Of a stretch of 64,000 nucleotides of DNA, positions 18,442 to 26,270 are shown in pieces. The stretch is from Pseudomonas sp. JAI120 (GTDB taxonomy: Bacteria > Pseudomonadota > Gammaproteobacteria > Pseudomonadales > Pseudomonadaceae). How positions within the stretch are numbered: position 1 is the first letter of the stretch; every line of letters starts with the position of its first letter. The notes under the pieces are model-generated. The model saw only the letters and a program-made list of their open reading frames with translations. It was not told where the DNA came from and did not search any database. A program made the translations under genes and the position numbers. The stretch is taken from NCBI RefSeq assembly GCF_014207255.1, contig NZ_JACHCZ010000001.1:2037378-2101377 (forward strand). Reading direction: 5' to 3'.

Positions 18442-19188
18442 ATGACCACACACAACCTCAGCGGTAAAGTCGCCTTGATCCAAGGCGGTTCCCGCGGCAT
18501 CGGTGCCGCCATCGTCAAGCGCCTGGCAGCACAGGGAGCAGCCGTTGCCTTTACCTACGTCAGCTCTGCCGCCAAGGCTGAAGCCCTGCAGCACAGCGTG
18601 ATCAGCGAAGGCGGCAAAGCCCTGGCGATTCACGCCGACAGCGCCGATGCCACTGCGATCCGCAACGCGGTCAACGCCACCGTGGAAGCCTTTGGCCGCC
18701 TGGACATCCTGGTAAATAACGCCGGCGTGCTGGCCATCGCACCCTTGGAAGACTTCAAGCTGGAAGACTTCGACCAGACTTTGGCGATCAACGTGCGCAG
18801 CGTGTTTATCGCCACCCAGGAAGCCGCCAAGCATATGGGTGAAGGTGGCCGGGTGATCAACATCGGCAGCACCAATGCCGAACGCATACCCTTTGGCGGC
18901 GGTGGCCCGTATGCGATGAGCAAAGCGGCGCTGGTCGGCTTGACCAAAGGTTTGGCGCGGGACTTGGGGCCACGGGGCATCACGATCAATAACGTGCAAC
19001 CTGGGCCGGTGGACACCGATATGAACCCGGCAAACAGTGATTTTGCCGAGAGCCTGATCGGGTTGATGGCGGTGGGGCGTTACGGCCATGTGGAAGAGAT
19101 TGCCAGTTTCGTGGCGTATCTGGCCGGGCCGGAAGCGGGGTATATCACCGGTGCCAGCCTGACGATCGATGGTGGGTTCAGCGCATAA
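18442..19188 (+). CDS. short-chain dehydrogenase/reductase
   Basis: 248-residue classical SDR. Cofactor motif GGSRGIGAA (residues about 15-23), NNAGVLAI (about 93), catalytic Ser in INIGSTNAE and YAMSKAA (Tyr and Lys, about 158-162) are intact. The alanine-less GSRG loop with following residues is compatible with NADPH use but does not prove it. The ATG at 18442 has GGAG six bases upstream. It is divergent from a LysR gene that probably controls it. Substrate unknown. Confidence 0.88.
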   Translation: MTTHNLSGKVALIQGGSRGIGAAIVKRLAAQGAAVAFTYVSSAAKAEALQHSVISEGGKALAIHADSADATAIRNAVNATVEAFGRLDILVNNAGVLAIAPLEDFKLEDFDQTLAINVRSVFIATQEAAKHMGEGGRVINIGSTNAERIPFGGGGPYAMSKAALVGLTKGLARDLGPRGITINNVQPGPVDTDMNPANSDFAESLIGLMAVGRYGHVEEIASFVAYLAGPEAGYITGASLTIDGGFSA

Positions 19189-19194
19189 CCCAAG

Positions 19195-19219
19195 GTGGGA
19201 GGGGCTTGCCCCCTCCCAC
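19195..19219. repeat. single REP hairpin after the SDR gene
   Basis: GTGGGAGGGGC and its reverse complement GCCCCCTCCCAC around a TTG centre, between convergent SDR and HAD genes; may act as a bidirectional terminator-like hairpin. Confidence 0.8.
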
Positions 19220-19236
19220 ATGTTGACCTTGTTGGT

Positions 19237-19926
19237 TCAGGAGATGGGGGGCAGGCCATAGGCCGCCAGGTCGAAGTCCGCAAGCTTGCGGATGATCTGG
19301 TCGGCATGCTGGTACTTGCTGTCGGCCATGGCTTCATCGGGCACGGCGATGGCGGTCATACGGGCGGCCTTCGCCGCCGTTACACCAAACGGCGAATCCT
19401 CGAACACCAGGCAATCCTCAGGGGCAACGCCCAGGCGGCGCGCAGCGGTGAGGAAGATGTCCGGCGCAGGCTTGGCAGCGCCGACTTCCGGGTCGTCAGC
19501 GGTAACGATGGTGTCGAACAAACCAAACCACTCGCGGTGCAAGGTGGTTTTGTGCCCAAACGAATTGCGCGACGAACTGGTGCCCACGGCAATCGGAATG
19601 TTGTGCGCCTTCAAGTGCCGCACCAGCGCCTCGGCACCAGGCATGCCCAAGGCCTTGGGAAAGCGCGCGCTCATCAGCGGTTCGCGAATTTCGAGGAATT
19701 CAGCCGGGGTAATCGGCAGGTCCAGCGCCTTGACCACATAGTCGGCCAAATCCTGCGCACCGCGCCCGATGATGTGCTGCTTGATGCCCCAATCGTAGGT
19801 TCGGCCATAGCGTTCGGCGATGATCTGCGTGACTTCGGTGTAGATGCCTTCCGTATCCAGCAACAACCCGTCCATATCGAAAATCACGGCCTTGATCGGA
19901 CCGACTGCGGTACGCGGTGCATTCAT
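19237..19926 (-). CDS. HAD-superfamily hydrolase (beta-phosphoglucomutase / pseudouridine phosphatase-like)
   Basis: 229-residue HAD subfamily I enzyme with all motifs: FDMDGLLLDTE (nucleophile Asp, about residue 17), VGTSSSRN (motif II), the lysine in GAAKPAPDIF and FEDSPFGV (motif IV). The sequence resembles the HDHD1/GPP type that dephosphorylates sugar or nucleotide phosphates; the exact substrate cannot be read. The ATG at 19926 is preferred to the in-frame GTG at 19929. Confidence 0.87.
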   Translation of the reverse strand: MNAPRTAVGPIKAVIFDMDGLLLDTEGIYTEVTQIIAERYGRTYDWGIKQHIIGRGAQDLADYVVKALDLPITPAEFLEIREPLMSARFPKALGMPGAEALVRHLKAHNIPIAVGTSSSRNSFGHKTTLHREWFGLFDTIVTADDPEVGAAKPAPDIFLTAARRLGVAPEDCLVFEDSPFGVTAAKAARMTAIAVPDEAMADSKYQHADQIIRKLADFDLAAYGLPPIS

Positions 19927-20186
19927 CACTACACAACCCTGGAGGAAGGACTAAAAGGATTCAGCACAATAACGGCCTGGGTTGCCTGCAAGCAACCTTC
20001 GCGGCCAGGTATTGAGTCGGCAAAAGACTGCAGTCTGTGTGCGATCAGTGATTCATACCGCGCAACAGTTTTACCCGCCCGCGTGCGATGCGGCCGTCTA
20101 GGGTTTGTGAGAACAGAGCGTCCGCTCGATGGCTCGCCGCTGAAAAATACCCCTTGCAAACCTTATAAAAGACTTATTAACCTCTG

Positions 20187-20498
20187 ATGAACTCAATCCA
20201 CTGGACCCGAAAAGCCGTCAAGCAATTGCTTCGATTGCATTCGTATCATCAGCAACAAGTGCGCGATGCCGTCTTCGCACTTGAACGCATGCCCGACGCA
20301 GTCAACGTCAAAGCGTTGGTCAACCACCCCTGCAGTTACCGATTAAGGGTAGGGCGTTACCGAGTCCTTTTCGATTGGGACGGCGATATCCACGTGGTCA
20401 GCATTCAAGAGGTCAAGAAACGTGACGAGCGAACCTACTGCCATACAGATCATCCACAATACGGAGGGCAAGCCAGCTTTCGTGGTGATTCCTTATGA
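20187..20498 (+). CDS. RelE-family toxin
   Basis: 103-residue RelE/ParE-superfamily protein. The family core is YRLRVGRYRVLFDWDGD and VVSIQEVKKRDERTY (residues about 50-86). Family members are ribosome-dependent mRNA endonucleases. The last ~25 residues overlap the antitoxin gene by 77 bases in another frame and extend beyond the usual family end, so they may be dispensable. A likely promoter lies in the AT-rich run just upstream (20155-20185). Confidence 0.82.
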   Translation: MNSIHWTRKAVKQLLRLHSYHQQQVRDAVFALERMPDAVNVKALVNHPCSYRLRVGRYRVLFDWDGDIHVVSIQEVKKRDERTYCHTDHPQYGGQASFRGDSL

Positions 20499-20748
20499 AC
20501 ACTATCTGGCCCAGCAGAACGATCCAAACCTAATCCCCCACGCGGTCGTCAGCCGCCTGGTAGATGGCGCAACTCCGATCCGAGCCTGGCGCGAACACCT
20601 GAACCTGACCCAGGAAGAAGTCGCCCAACGCCTGGGCATTTCCCAATCCGCATTTGCCCAGCAAGAGGCGGTGAACAAACCTCGCCGGACGACGCGGGAA
20701 AAGATTGCCAAGGCATTTGGCATCAACCCCGGTCAACTGGAGCTATAG
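20422..20748 (+). CDS. antitoxin with C-terminal XRE helix-turn-helix
   Basis: 108-residue protein beginning at GTG 20422 with GAGG ten bases upstream. The N-terminal segment GKPAFVVIPYEHYLAQ resembles the Phd/YefM-type strand-helix that binds RelE toxins, and residues about 55-105 form an XRE helix-turn-helix (NLTQEEVAQRLGISQSAFAQ). It is the presumed partner and autorepressor for the RelE-like toxin it overlaps by 77 bases. Confidence 0.83.
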   Translation: MTSEPTAIQIIHNTEGKPAFVVIPYEHYLAQQNDPNLIPHAVVSRLVDGATPIRAWREHLNLTQEEVAQRLGISQSAFAQQEAVNKPRRTTREKIAKAFGINPGQLEL

Positions 20749-20797
20749 CCTCAACGGGACTGTCCGCGCCTCCAGTCACCTAAAAGCGAAACCAAGC

Positions 20798-21163
20798 ATG
20801 CTCTATCGTCTAGCCGCAGACAGCCTCGTGCTGTTCCACCTGTGTTTCATCCTGTTCGTACTGTTTGGTGGGCTGCTGGCGCTGAAATGGCGCCCGATTA
20901 TCTGGCTGCACCTGCCCGCCGCTGCGTGGGGCGTGGCGGTCGAAGTGTTCCACCTGCCCTGCCCGCTGACCCGCTGGGAAAACCTGTTTCGCCACCTCGC
21001 CGGGCAGGACGGTTATGGCGGTGGGTTTATCGAACATTACATCCTGACGATGATCTACCCGGCCGGGCTGACGCCACAGATCCAGCTGGGCCTGGGCGGG
21101 TTGGTGCTGGCGATCAATATTGCGGTGTATGTGCGCTTGATCCGACGTTACGTACAGGCTTGA
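20798..21163 (+). CDS. DUF2784 membrane protein
   Basis: 121-residue protein with about three hydrophobic helices and the DUF2784 pattern (LVLFHLCFILFVLFGG then WLHLPAAAWGVAVEVFHLPCPLTRWEN). Function unknown; family members sit in the inner membrane. The ATG at 20798 is chosen because the family begins with MLYRLAAD; it lies 50 bases after the antitoxin gene. Confidence 0.82.
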   Translation: MLYRLAADSLVLFHLCFILFVLFGGLLALKWRPIIWLHLPAAAWGVAVEVFHLPCPLTRWENLFRHLAGQDGYGGGFIEHYILTMIYPAGLTPQIQLGLGGLVLAINIAVYVRLIRRYVQA

Positions 21164-21225
21164 GACAGCTTCACTGGTGAAGAATCAGACTCCCTCAGTC
21201 CGTTTTCCTTGACCGGCGCGCCCTC

Positions 21226-21804
21226 ATGTCCGAAGCCTTCGAAGTCCCCAGCCCTCACGAAAAACACCTTGAACACACCACCGAACATGCCCACGGCCGT
21301 GGGGACAATTTCGCCAGTCGCATCGCCGTCATGACCGCGCTGATGGCCACCCTCGGCGCCATGCTCAGCTACCAGGCCGGCTCCACCGAGAGCGAGGCGG
21401 CGATGGACAAGAACAACGCGGCCATCATCAAGACCGAAGCCGCCAACCAGTGGAACTACTATCAGGCCAAATCCAGCCGGCAGAACCTGGCGGAACTCGC
21501 GACCCATATTCCCGGTGTGGATGCCGCGCATTACAAGGATGAGATCGAGCGCTACAAAAGCCAGAAGGAAGAGGTACGCAAGCAGGCGGAGAAACTGGAG
21601 GCGACCTCAAAGGAATGGGATGACAAATCCGAGCAGGCCCTGCACCAGCACCATCGCTGGGCCCAGGCGATGACCGCGATTCAGATCGCGATTTCGCTGG
21701 CGGCGATTACGTTGTTGACGAGAAGGGAATGGTTGAAGCGCATGTCCTATGCGGCGGCGGGTGTGGCGGTGGTGTTAGGTAGCCTGGCGTGGTTGCATAT
21801 CTGA
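21226..21804 (+). CDS. DUF4337 membrane protein
   Basis: 192-residue protein matching DUF4337: an N-terminal charged, His-rich stretch, a TM helix (about residues 33-53), a long helical, probably coiled-coil central region rich in Lys/Glu (about 70-140), and two C-terminal TM helices. Function is not known. It ends before a hairpin terminator at 21854-21877. Confidence 0.8.
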   Translation: MSEAFEVPSPHEKHLEHTTEHAHGRGDNFASRIAVMTALMATLGAMLSYQAGSTESEAAMDKNNAAIIKTEAANQWNYYQAKSSRQNLAELATHIPGVDAAHYKDEIERYKSQKEEVRKQAEKLEATSKEWDDKSEQALHQHHRWAQAMTAIQIAISLAAITLLTRREWLKRMSYAAAGVAVVLGSLAWLHI

Positions 21805-21853
21805 CGGGGGAAGATTGATTTCAATCCCTTGCCGGGGCGATTAAAGTACAGCC

Positions 21854-21877
21854 CCCGAGAATTGAATCTCGGGCTTT
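21854..21877 (+). terminator. Rho-independent terminator-like hairpin
   Basis: CCCGAGA paired with TCTCGGG around a six-base loop, followed by a short T tract. It lies 50 bases after the DUF4337 gene. The T tract is weak. Confidence 0.5.
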
Positions 21878-21895
21878 AGTCCATGGAGTTTCCCA

Positions 21896-22231
21896 GTGAA
21901 GTACATCAGTAAAGTGGTTGCAGCAGCAGTTCTCGGTTTCACGCTTGCAGGCTGCACCGGCACCGCCATCAAATCCCCGCAATACGACAGCAGCCAATAC
22001 ACCGTCCTGGGCCACAGTGAAGCCAGCGCCACCGGCATCATGTTGTTCGGCGTGATCCCGATCGGCCAGAACAGCCGTTTCGTGCGCGCCCAGAATGCCG
22101 CCATCAAAGCAAAAGGCGGCGATGCGCTGATCAACACCCAAGTGCAGGAAAACTGGTTCTGGGCCTGGGTGCTGAGCGGTTACACCACCAAGATTTCCGG
22201 TGATGTGATCAAGCTGAAAACCGCGCAGTAA
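21896..22231 (+). CDS. small lipoprotein of unknown function
   Basis: 111-residue protein starting at GTG 21896, with GGAG eight bases upstream. A lipoprotein signal (VVAAAVLGFTLAGC, cleavage before Cys 20) marks it for lipidation. The rest contains repeated small-residue stretches and a hydrophobic segment NWFWAWVLSGY. I do not recognise a characterised family. Confidence 0.75.
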   Translation: MKYISKVVAAAVLGFTLAGCTGTAIKSPQYDSSQYTVLGHSEASATGIMLFGVIPIGQNSRFVRAQNAAIKAKGGDALINTQVQENWFWAWVLSGYTTKISGDVIKLKTAQ

Positions 22232-22267
22232 AATCGCCCGGGCTTTCACCTGAGCCCGCGACGTATC

Positions 22268-22295
22268 ATGGGCCGACCTTTCGAGGACGGCCCAT
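22268..22295 (+). promoter_or_regulatory. hairpin enclosing the ribosome site and start codon of the EamA gene
   Basis: ATGGGCCG (22268-22275) pairs exactly with CGGCCCAT (22288-22295). The loop holds the AGGA ribosome site and the right arm includes the first two bases of the ATG at 22294. It could limit translation; this is inference. Confidence 0.4.
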
Positions 22296-23334
22296 GAACC
22301 TCAGTATCCTCTACGCACTCGCCGCCGCCGCGCTGTTCGGCGCCAGCACCCCGCTCGCTAAAAACCTCGGCCTGGGCCTCTCGCCCGTGCTGCTCGCCGG
22401 CCTGCTCTACCTCGGCAGCGGCGTCGGCCTCGCCGGCGTGCGCCTGATCCGTGATCGTGGCTGGAAACCCAGCGGACTGACCCCATCGGAATGGCCCTGG
22501 CTGCTCGGCGCCATCGCATTCGGCGGCATCCTCGGGCCGGTCGCGTTGATGTTCGGCCTGACCCGCACCGCCGGCGCAACCGCCTCCCTGATGCTCAACC
22601 TGGAATCGGTGCTGACCGCCGTTATCGCCTGGGTCGTGTTCAGGGAAAACGCCGACCGTCGCATCGTCCTGGGGATGATCGCCATCGTGCTGGGCGGCGT
22701 GGTGTTGTCAGGGGCCGACGGCGGTGGCACGAGCCACGATTGGACGGGGCCGCTGGCGGTTGCCGTGGCGTGCCTGTGCTGGGGGATCGATAACAACCTG
22801 ACACGCAAAGTGTCTGCGTCGGACGCGCTGTTTATCGCCGGGGCCAAGGGGTTGATTGCAGGGCTGGTGAATGGCGGATTGGCGCTTTATCTCGGGGCGC
22901 AGATCCCGGGCATGGCGCAGCTGGCGCCTATCTTGCTGGTTGGCTTTCTGGGCTATGGCATCAGCCTGGTGATGTTCGTGCTGGCGCTGCGCGGACTGGG
23001 CAGTGCACGCACGGGAGCCTATTTTTCCACCGCGCCGTTCCTGGGTGCCGCGATTGCGGTGCTGATGTTGGGTGAATCAGTGACACTGGCTTTCTGGATT
23101 GCATCGGCGTTGATGGCCGTGGGCGTTTGGCTGCACCTGACGGAACGGCATGCCCATGAACATCAGCATGACGCGACGGAACACGGGCATCGGCATGTGC
23201 ATGATGAACATCATCAACATGAGCATGGGTTTGAGTGGGATCCGAAGGTGCCGCACAGTCATGTGCATACGCACAGTGCGATGAAACATAGCCATGCGCA
23301 CTTTCCGGATGTGCATCATCGGCATAGGCATTGA
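22294..23334 (+). CDS. EamA-family transporter with histidine-rich C-terminal tail
   Basis: 346-residue membrane protein with two EamA (drug/metabolite transporter) repeats and about ten helices in residues 1-285. Residues about 286-346 are hydrophilic and very rich in histidine (many HEH, HGH, HRH steps), a pattern seen in metal-binding tails of transporters for Zn, Ni or Co. Metal export or metal-dependent regulation is possible but not shown. A hairpin covers its start. A REP-type doublet follows downstream. Confidence 0.85.
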   Translation: MNLSILYALAAAALFGASTPLAKNLGLGLSPVLLAGLLYLGSGVGLAGVRLIRDRGWKPSGLTPSEWPWLLGAIAFGGILGPVALMFGLTRTAGATASLMLNLESVLTAVIAWVVFRENADRRIVLGMIAIVLGGVVLSGADGGGTSHDWTGPLAVAVACLCWGIDNNLTRKVSASDALFIAGAKGLIAGLVNGGLALYLGAQIPGMAQLAPILLVGFLGYGISLVMFVLALRGLGSARTGAYFSTAPFLGAAIAVLMLGESVTLAFWIASALMAVGVWLHLTERHAHEHQHDATEHGHRHVHDEHHQHEHGFEWDPKVPHSHVHTHSAMKHSHAHFPDVHHRHRH

Positions 23335-23388
23335 GGGAGGCCCCACTACCTCTTCGACGTAGCGCTGTCGCGCAGCAAACTGGGACCT

Positions 23389-23525
23389 CTGTGGCGAGCG
23401 GGCTTGCCCCGCGCTGGGGTGCGAAGCGCCCCTGATGAAGACGAATGAGGTGTATCAGGCACTCCTCTGCGCCTGGTTTTGGGGCTGCTGCGCAGCCCAA
23501 CGCGGGACAAGCCCGCTCGCCACAG
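23389..23525. repeat. second REP-family doublet (GTGGCGAGCGGGC type)
   Basis: The left arm begins CTGTGGCGAGCGGGCTTGC and the right arm ends GCCCGCTCGCCACAG; they are inverted over about 25 bases. The core differs from the GTGGGAG family, so it is a separate REP group. A fragment of the same group is at 33034-33049. Confidence 0.85.
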
Positions 23526-23707
23526 GAATGCGGTCGCCCGAAATTGCTTATGCAAGGCTCAAGACTTTAGGGTGAAATATTAAATCTTAAAAATCAGTAA
23601 GTTATTTTAAGTTTGATAAGAGATGTATTGCACAGCAGCAATAGATTTGAGCAACTTCCTACAAAGCTCTCAGAAGCGCCACTCTCCCACTTCAAAACCG
23701 CCCAGCC

Positions 23708-23861
23708 TATAGTCCCTCGGTCGCTGATATGGCGACCGGGTTTGGCGACTCGAGGACAATCAAGACGGAACGTAGACGAGGTCATTGTCCACGCTATTCC
23801 CGTTAACGGTTTAGCGTGAAAAGGCTTCGTTGTTTTTATATTTGTCTTAATGGAGTCACTC
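23708..23861 (+). ncRNA. candidate structured 5' leader RNA
   Basis: Inverted repeats occur in series: CGGTCGC (23718-23724) with GCGACCG (23732-23738); GGACAAT (23754-23760) with ATTGTCC (23784-23790); ACGCTA (23791-23796) with TAGCGT (23812-23817), enclosing CCG-TTAA-CGG. The GGAC of the second helix can instead pair with GTCC at 23712-23715, so two folds exclude each other. A TATAGT -10-like box lies at 23708. It precedes the ATG at 23862. I know no named family; the assignment is inference. Confidence 0.5.
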
Positions 23862-24131
23862 ATGAACCAATACATGGCCCTCACCAGCAACGATAGCGCC
23901 ACTCCTGCTCTTTTTGTCGATACAACCGCACCACTGGAAATCCTCCTCGACGCCGCGACCTATCGACTTCGTGCCGTGACACAGGTCCTAGAGAACCTTG
24001 CGCTGCGCGGTGAAATAAATAGCGATGCGGTCGTACTCAGCGATTTTGCCTTACTGTGCTCAATCCCGTTACGCGACGGGTGTGACTTGCTGGACGTCAT
24101 AGGGCGAAGGATGGATACACCAAGCGAATGA
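23862..24131 (+). CDS. small Pseudomonas-type protein, unknown (DUF3077/DUF6124-like)
   Basis: 89-residue soluble protein, no signal or TM. The mid-section LFVDTTAPLEILLDAATYRL then ENLALRGEINSDAVV resembles short Pseudomonas proteins grouped as DUF3077/DUF6124, weakly. ATG at 23862 is preferred to 23850 because GGAG lies six bases upstream. It is alone on this strand after a long structured leader. Function unknown. Confidence 0.65.
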   Translation: MNQYMALTSNDSATPALFVDTTAPLEILLDAATYRLRAVTQVLENLALRGEINSDAVVLSDFALLCSIPLRDGCDLLDVIGRRMDTPSE

Positions 24132-24166
24132 TTTGAATTAGGTTAGTGTTTCAAACCCTAGAAAAC

Positions 24167-24204
24167 ACAAAACCCCTGGGTTCTCTCGAAACCAGGGGTT
24201 TTGT
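24167..24204. terminator. bidirectional terminator between small gene and tRNA-Ser
   Basis: A 13-base stem (ACAAAACCCCTGG with CCAGGGGTTTTGT) around a 12-base loop, with A/T runs on both sides. It can end the tRNA-Ser transcript (minus) and the small gene (plus). Confidence 0.8.
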
Positions 24205-24216
24205 TTACATCGAATT

Positions 24217-24306
24217 TGGCGGTGAAGGAGAGATTCGAACTCTCGATACAATTTCTTGTATACACACTTTCCAGGCGTGCTCCTTAAGCCACTCGGACAC
24301 TTCACC
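24217..24306 (-). tRNA. tRNA-Ser (anticodon GGA)
   Basis: 90-base minus-strand tRNA with encoded CCA (TGG at 24217-24219 on plus). The acceptor GGTGAAG pairs with CTTCACC; the anticodon loop reads CTGGAAA (anticodon GGA); a long variable arm marks class II; the T loop is GTTCGAATC. It reads UCC/UCU serine codons. It has its own promoter upstream. Confidence 0.95.
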
Positions 24307-24642
24307 GTATCTCGTCAAACCAGTTCAGTCTGTCGAGGCGCGCTAATGTAGTCGAAAGCCTTTCTGATGGCAAAGGTTTTTTTCAGAATTTTCATGCGGT
24401 TAGACGGCTATGCCGGTAGTCGCCCGGCAAGGGGTGGTGATTCTGCCATTCTTGGGCATGGGCGGCCTGCGTCCGGGGCGGGTGTTGCGCCCTGCCTCAG
24501 GCCTTGCAGCGCTTAGCCTGCGGGAAAAGTCTGACTGGGCAGTCAGTCACGGCGCTTTACCGGGGCGGGCGTGGTGGGTAACGTCTGCGCATGCGCCGCT
24601 ATAAACAGCCTCTCTATAACAAATCCTACAAGGAACCGCGTC
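24307..24642. other. 336-base region between tRNA-Ser and crotonase gene
   Basis: The left end contains the tRNA promoter; the right end precedes the crotonase gene. I see no other feature: no ORF with a ribosome site and no strong inverted repeat. Confidence 0.6.
24345..24373 (-). promoter_or_regulatory. promoter of tRNA-Ser
   Basis: On the minus strand, TTGCCA (24373-24368), a 17-base spacer and TACATT (24350-24345) form a sigma70-type promoter. The start would lie near 24338, about 32 bases before the mature tRNA. Confidence 0.65.
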
Positions 24643-25335
24643 ATGAGTGAGTTGATTACTTACCACCTCGAAGACGGTATCGCGACCCTGACCCTGAGCA
24701 ACGGCAAGGTGAATGCCATTTCTCCGGATGTGGTCAGTGCGTTCAATACAGCGCTGGACCAGGCCGAGAAAGATCGGGCGGTGGTGGTGATCACCGGCAC
24801 GCCGGGGATTCTGTCGGGTGGTTATGATTTGAAGGTGATGACGGCCGGCCCTAAAGAAGCCATCGGCCTGGTGACGTCGGGTTCGACGTTGGCGCGTCGC
24901 CTGTTGTCGCACCCGTTCCCGGTGATTGTGGCGTGCCCTGGGCATGCGGTGGCCAAGGGTGCGTTCCTGTTGTTGTCGGCAGATTATCGGATTGGGGTGG
25001 AAGGCCCGTTCAGCATTGGCCTGAATGAGGTGGCGATCGGCATGACCATGCACCACGCCGGTATCGAATTGGCGCGGGACCGTCTGCGTAAATCGGCGTT
25101 TCATCGGTCGGTGATCAATGCCGAGATGTTTGACCCGCAAGGCGCGTTGCAGGCCGGCTTCCTCGACAAGGTGGTGGCACCTGAAGAGCTGCAGGCGGCG
25201 GCCCTGGAAGCGGCACGTCAGTTGAAGAAATTGAATATGAATGCGCATAAGCACACCAAGCTGAAGGTGCGTAAGGCGCTGCTGGAGGCGTTGGATGAAG
25301 CAATCATCCAGGATCAGGGCCATATCCTGAGTTAA
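24643..25335 (+). CDS. crotonase / enoyl-CoA hydratase family protein
   Basis: 230-residue enoyl-CoA hydratase/isomerase-fold protein. The oxyanion-hole region reads ITGTPGILSGGYDLKVM (about 53-69), and ACPGHAVAKGAFLLLSADYRIG (about 103-124) is the second oxyanion block. The usual catalytic glutamates of a hydratase are not obvious: the second site shows LNEVAIGMTMHH. The reaction may be hydration, isomerisation or thioester hydrolysis. It stands alone and ends at a strong terminator. ATG 24643 follows AAGGA. Confidence 0.87.
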   Translation: MSELITYHLEDGIATLTLSNGKVNAISPDVVSAFNTALDQAEKDRAVVVITGTPGILSGGYDLKVMTAGPKEAIGLVTSGSTLARRLLSHPFPVIVACPGHAVAKGAFLLLSADYRIGVEGPFSIGLNEVAIGMTMHHAGIELARDRLRKSAFHRSVINAEMFDPQGALQAGFLDKVVAPEELQAAALEAARQLKKLNMNAHKHTKLKVRKALLEALDEAIIQDQGHILS

Positions 25336-25354
25336 GCCCTACAACCGAAACATC

Positions 25355-25382
25355 AAAGCCCGACCTTGCGTCGGGCTTTTTC
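25355..25382 (+). terminator. Rho-independent terminator of the crotonase gene
   Basis: AAAGCCCGAC pairs with GTCGGGCTTT around CTTGC, followed by TTTTTC. Located 20 bases after the stop. Confidence 0.9.
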
Positions 25383-25433
25383 TTACACATGAATCCGAAA
25401 CATCTTTAGCCGCTCTAGCCTGCCTGTGTCGGT

Positions 25434-25449
25434 ACATGTTGAAACATGT
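25434..25449. promoter_or_regulatory. operator-like palindrome upstream of the acyltransferase
   Basis: ACATGTT-GA-AACATGT is a perfect 7-base inverted repeat with a 2-base spacer, 98 bases before the acyltransferase start and after the crotonase terminator. The binding protein is unknown. Confidence 0.4.
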
Positions 25450-25547
25450 GCTTAAACATCGCCCATCTCCTACCTCTTTAGGGGCAATTGCCGAATACAG
25501 TGCACATCCGTACACTGCGCCACCTTTTGTCACGATGGGCCGTGTCG

Positions 25548-26270
25548 ATGCTTTTTCTGTTACGTATGCTGTTGATGGGCCTGCACTTTATGGTCGCCGG
25601 TGTACTGGGCGTTCTGCTCGGGGCCTGCCGGCCGTTCAACCCGGACAACAGTCGTTTATGCGCGCGCCTCTATGCGCTGCCGGCCATGTGGATTCTGGGG
25701 CTGAAGGTGAAGACCGATGTCGACTCCTTGCGCAACAAGCCCGGCACGTGCGTGATCATCGCTAACCACCAGTCCAACTATGACCTGTTTGTGCTGGGCA
25801 CCGTGGTGCCCCATCGCACCGTGTGTATCGCCAAAAAGAGCCTGAAATGGGTACCGCTGTTCGGCCAGTTGTTCTGGCTGGCGGGCAATGTGCTGATCGA
25901 CCGCGGCAATGCGCACAAGGCACGTCGCGCGATGCTCACCACCACTCATACGTTGCAACATCAGGACACGTCGATCTGGGTGTTTCCGGAAGGCACGCGC
26001 AACCTGGGCAAGGGCTTGTTGCCGTTCAAGAAAGGCGCGTTTCATATGGCCATCGCCGCTGGCGTGCCTATCGTGCAGGTGTGTGTCAGCAATTACGTCA
26101 CCCATATGCGGCTCAATCGCTGGAACAGTGGTGATGTGCTCATACGCTCGTTGCCGCCGATTCCTACTGTGGGCCTGACTTCGGATGACATCCCGCAGTT
26201 GATGCAGACCTGTCAGGCGCAGATGGATGAGTGCATTACAGCGATGGATCGCGAAGTGCAATCCGCCTGA
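25548..26270 (+). CDS. 1-acyl-sn-glycerol-3-phosphate acyltransferase (PlsC-like)
   Basis: 240-residue membrane-associated acyltransferase of phospholipid synthesis. An N-terminal TM helix (about residues 3-25) precedes the catalytic NHQSNYD (HX4D, about residue 74) and the FPEGTRNLGKG phosphate-binding motif (about 146). It transfers an acyl group to lysophosphatidate. The start at 25548 matches the typical protein start MLFLLRML; its ribosome site is weak, and an upstream start at 25488 is possible. Confidence 0.9.
   Translation: MLFLLRMLLMGLHFMVAGVLGVLLGACRPFNPDNSRLCARLYALPAMWILGLKVKTDVDSLRNKPGTCVIIANHQSNYDLFVLGTVVPHRTVCIAKKSLKWVPLFGQLFWLAGNVLIDRGNAHKARRAMLTTTHTLQHQDTSIWVFPEGTRNLGKGLLPFKKGAFHMAIAAGVPIVQVCVSNYVTHMRLNRWNSGDVLIRSLPPIPTVGLTSDDIPQLMQTCQAQMDECITAMDREVQSA

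Larger units (their letters stand above)
23335..23861. other. 527-base intergenic region: REP doublet and structured leader
   Basis: No gene supported. 23389-23525 is a REP-type doublet. 23708-23861 is a leader with several inverted repeats before the small gene at 23862. The remainder is AT-rich with no clear signal. Confidence 0.7.

Noticed and set aside
23613..23819. 68-codon frame over the structured leader
   Set aside because: No ribosome site, no family motif, and its bases are better explained by the inverted repeats.
24217..24306. Integration site at tRNA-Ser
   Set aside because: No integrase and no repeated tRNA 3' end was found in the flanks, so there is no sign of an integrated element.
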